From assembly GCF_022654015.1 (NCBI RefSeq), contig NZ_CP073063.1, positions 2,997,501-3,061,500 of the forward strand: a DNA stretch of 64,000 nucleotides, read 5' to 3'. The notes below the pieces were generated by a model. That model saw nothing but the letters and a program-made list of their open reading frames with translations. It was not told the DNA's origin and did not search any database. A program made the position numbers and the translations under genes. Source of the stretch: Brevundimonas diminuta. Lineage in GTDB: Bacteria; Pseudomonadota; Alphaproteobacteria; Caulobacterales; Caulobacteraceae. Positions 63,559 to 64,000 of the stretch are shown one piece after another. Numbering within the stretch: position 1 is the stretch's first letter; every line of letters begins with the position of its first letter.

Positions 63559-64000
63559 TCATCCCAGGGCGATGTCCAGGAACATCATTCCGACCAGGCC
63601 GATCATCAGGCCGATCATCGACCCCTCGCCCTTGGACTTCTCGCGGGTCTCGGGAATGATCTCGGCGGTGACGACATAGATCATGGCTCCGGCCGCCAGG
63701 CCCAGCCCCCACGGCAGGGCGCCGGGCAAGAGATCGACCACGCTGGCGCCGATCAGGCCGCCGACCGGCTCGACCAGGCCCGAAGCCAGGGCCGCAGCGA
63801 ACGCCGGCCAGCGGCCGTATCCCAGGGTCGCCATCGCCGCCGACACCGCCAGACCCTCGGGCATGTTCTGGATGCCGATGCCGAGCGCCGTGGACAGCCC
63901 TTGATGCATGTCGCCGCCGCCGAAGCTGACGCCCACCGCCGCGCCCTCGGGGAAGTTGTGCAGGGTGATGGCCATGATGAACAGCCAGATGCGCCGCGAC
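63559..64000 (-). CDS. zupT: ZIP family metal transporter, N-terminus outside window
   Basis: The C-terminal ~147 codons are present. The ZIP metal-binding helices are visible: MAITLHNFPEGAAVGVSF and GIGIQNMPEGLAVSAAM, then ASGLVEPVGGLIGA. At least four membrane helices remain. These carriers import zinc and other divalent cations. The frame is open through the window edge (SRRIWLFI before MAITLHN), so the start is missing. Confidence 0.9.
   Translation of the reverse strand, partial: SRRIWLFIMAITLHNFPEGAAVGVSFGGGDMHQGLSTALGIGIQNMPEGLAVSAAMATLGYGRWPAFAAALASGLVEPVGGLIGASVVDLLPGALPWGLGLAAGAMIYVVTAEIIPETREKSKGEGSMIGLMIGLVGMMFLDIALG

Overview
The window is a GC-rich, gene-dense chromosomal segment of an alphaproteobacterium. 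Family content suggests Caulobacteraceae, most likely Brevundimonas-like: an aa3 oxidase cluster with Cox11, SURF1 and DUF983; a DUF4908-like protein; a beta-barrel Omp; ParDE; and DUF1800/DUF1501 genes. This assignment is inferred from gene content and base composition, not from a marker gene. There is no rRNA, no recognisable insertion sequence and no CRISPR array. One tRNA (Glu, TTC anticodon) is present.

Layout. 0-12 kb: a PAS hybrid histidine kinase, a parDE pair overlapping a DUF72 gene, a zinc alcohol dehydrogenase, phbB, gloB, an overlapping SixA-like/DUF952/pyrD run, a second hybrid kinase and vsr. 12-19 kb: peroxiredoxin, YqgE, an outer-membrane barrel, a PP2C-kinase fusion, and a BigR/SqrR-type sulfur module (TauE, rhodanese, regulator, divergent persulfide-dioxygenase-like hydrolase). 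19-28 kb: a GGDEF/EAL protein, GNAT, TetR with a divergent hydrolase, the DUF1800-DUF1501 pair, a SulP transporter and a cold-shock gene. 28-38 kb: the cytochrome c oxidase cluster on the minus strand (ctaC, ctaD, ctaB, a 56-aa membrane protein, ctaG, Nudix, a Gly-rich protein, ctaE, DUF983, SURF1, M16 protease). 38-49 kb: PadR-DUF1700-DUF2807, ubiA, a small XRE-regulated membrane unit, a desaturase, YpfJ and pgm. 49-57 kb: aspartate-family amino acid genes (thrC; thrB and a fused aspartate kinase-homoserine dehydrogenase; divergent metX-metB). 57-64 kb: tRNA-Glu, galE, a glycosyltransferase-like gene, carA, a GH3 glucosidase and a partial ZIP transporter.

The strongest biology is the roughly 620-bp divergent region between the kinase-dehydrogenase fusion and metX. 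On the minus strand it encodes a putative Ile/Thr-rich leader peptide followed by an intrinsic terminator. The last leader codons are exactly complementary to the terminator's 5' arm, which is a textbook attenuator layout. On the plus strand it carries an S-box (SAM-I-like) riboswitch ahead of metX-metB. The enzyme making homoserine, and the enzyme committing it to methionine, would therefore each be controlled by a different RNA device from one intergenic space. The fused enzyme appears to have no ACT regulatory domain, which fits a shift from allosteric to transcriptional control.

Start sites were chosen by eye from ribosome-binding sites, overlaps and family N-termini. Several are alternatives and are marked so.
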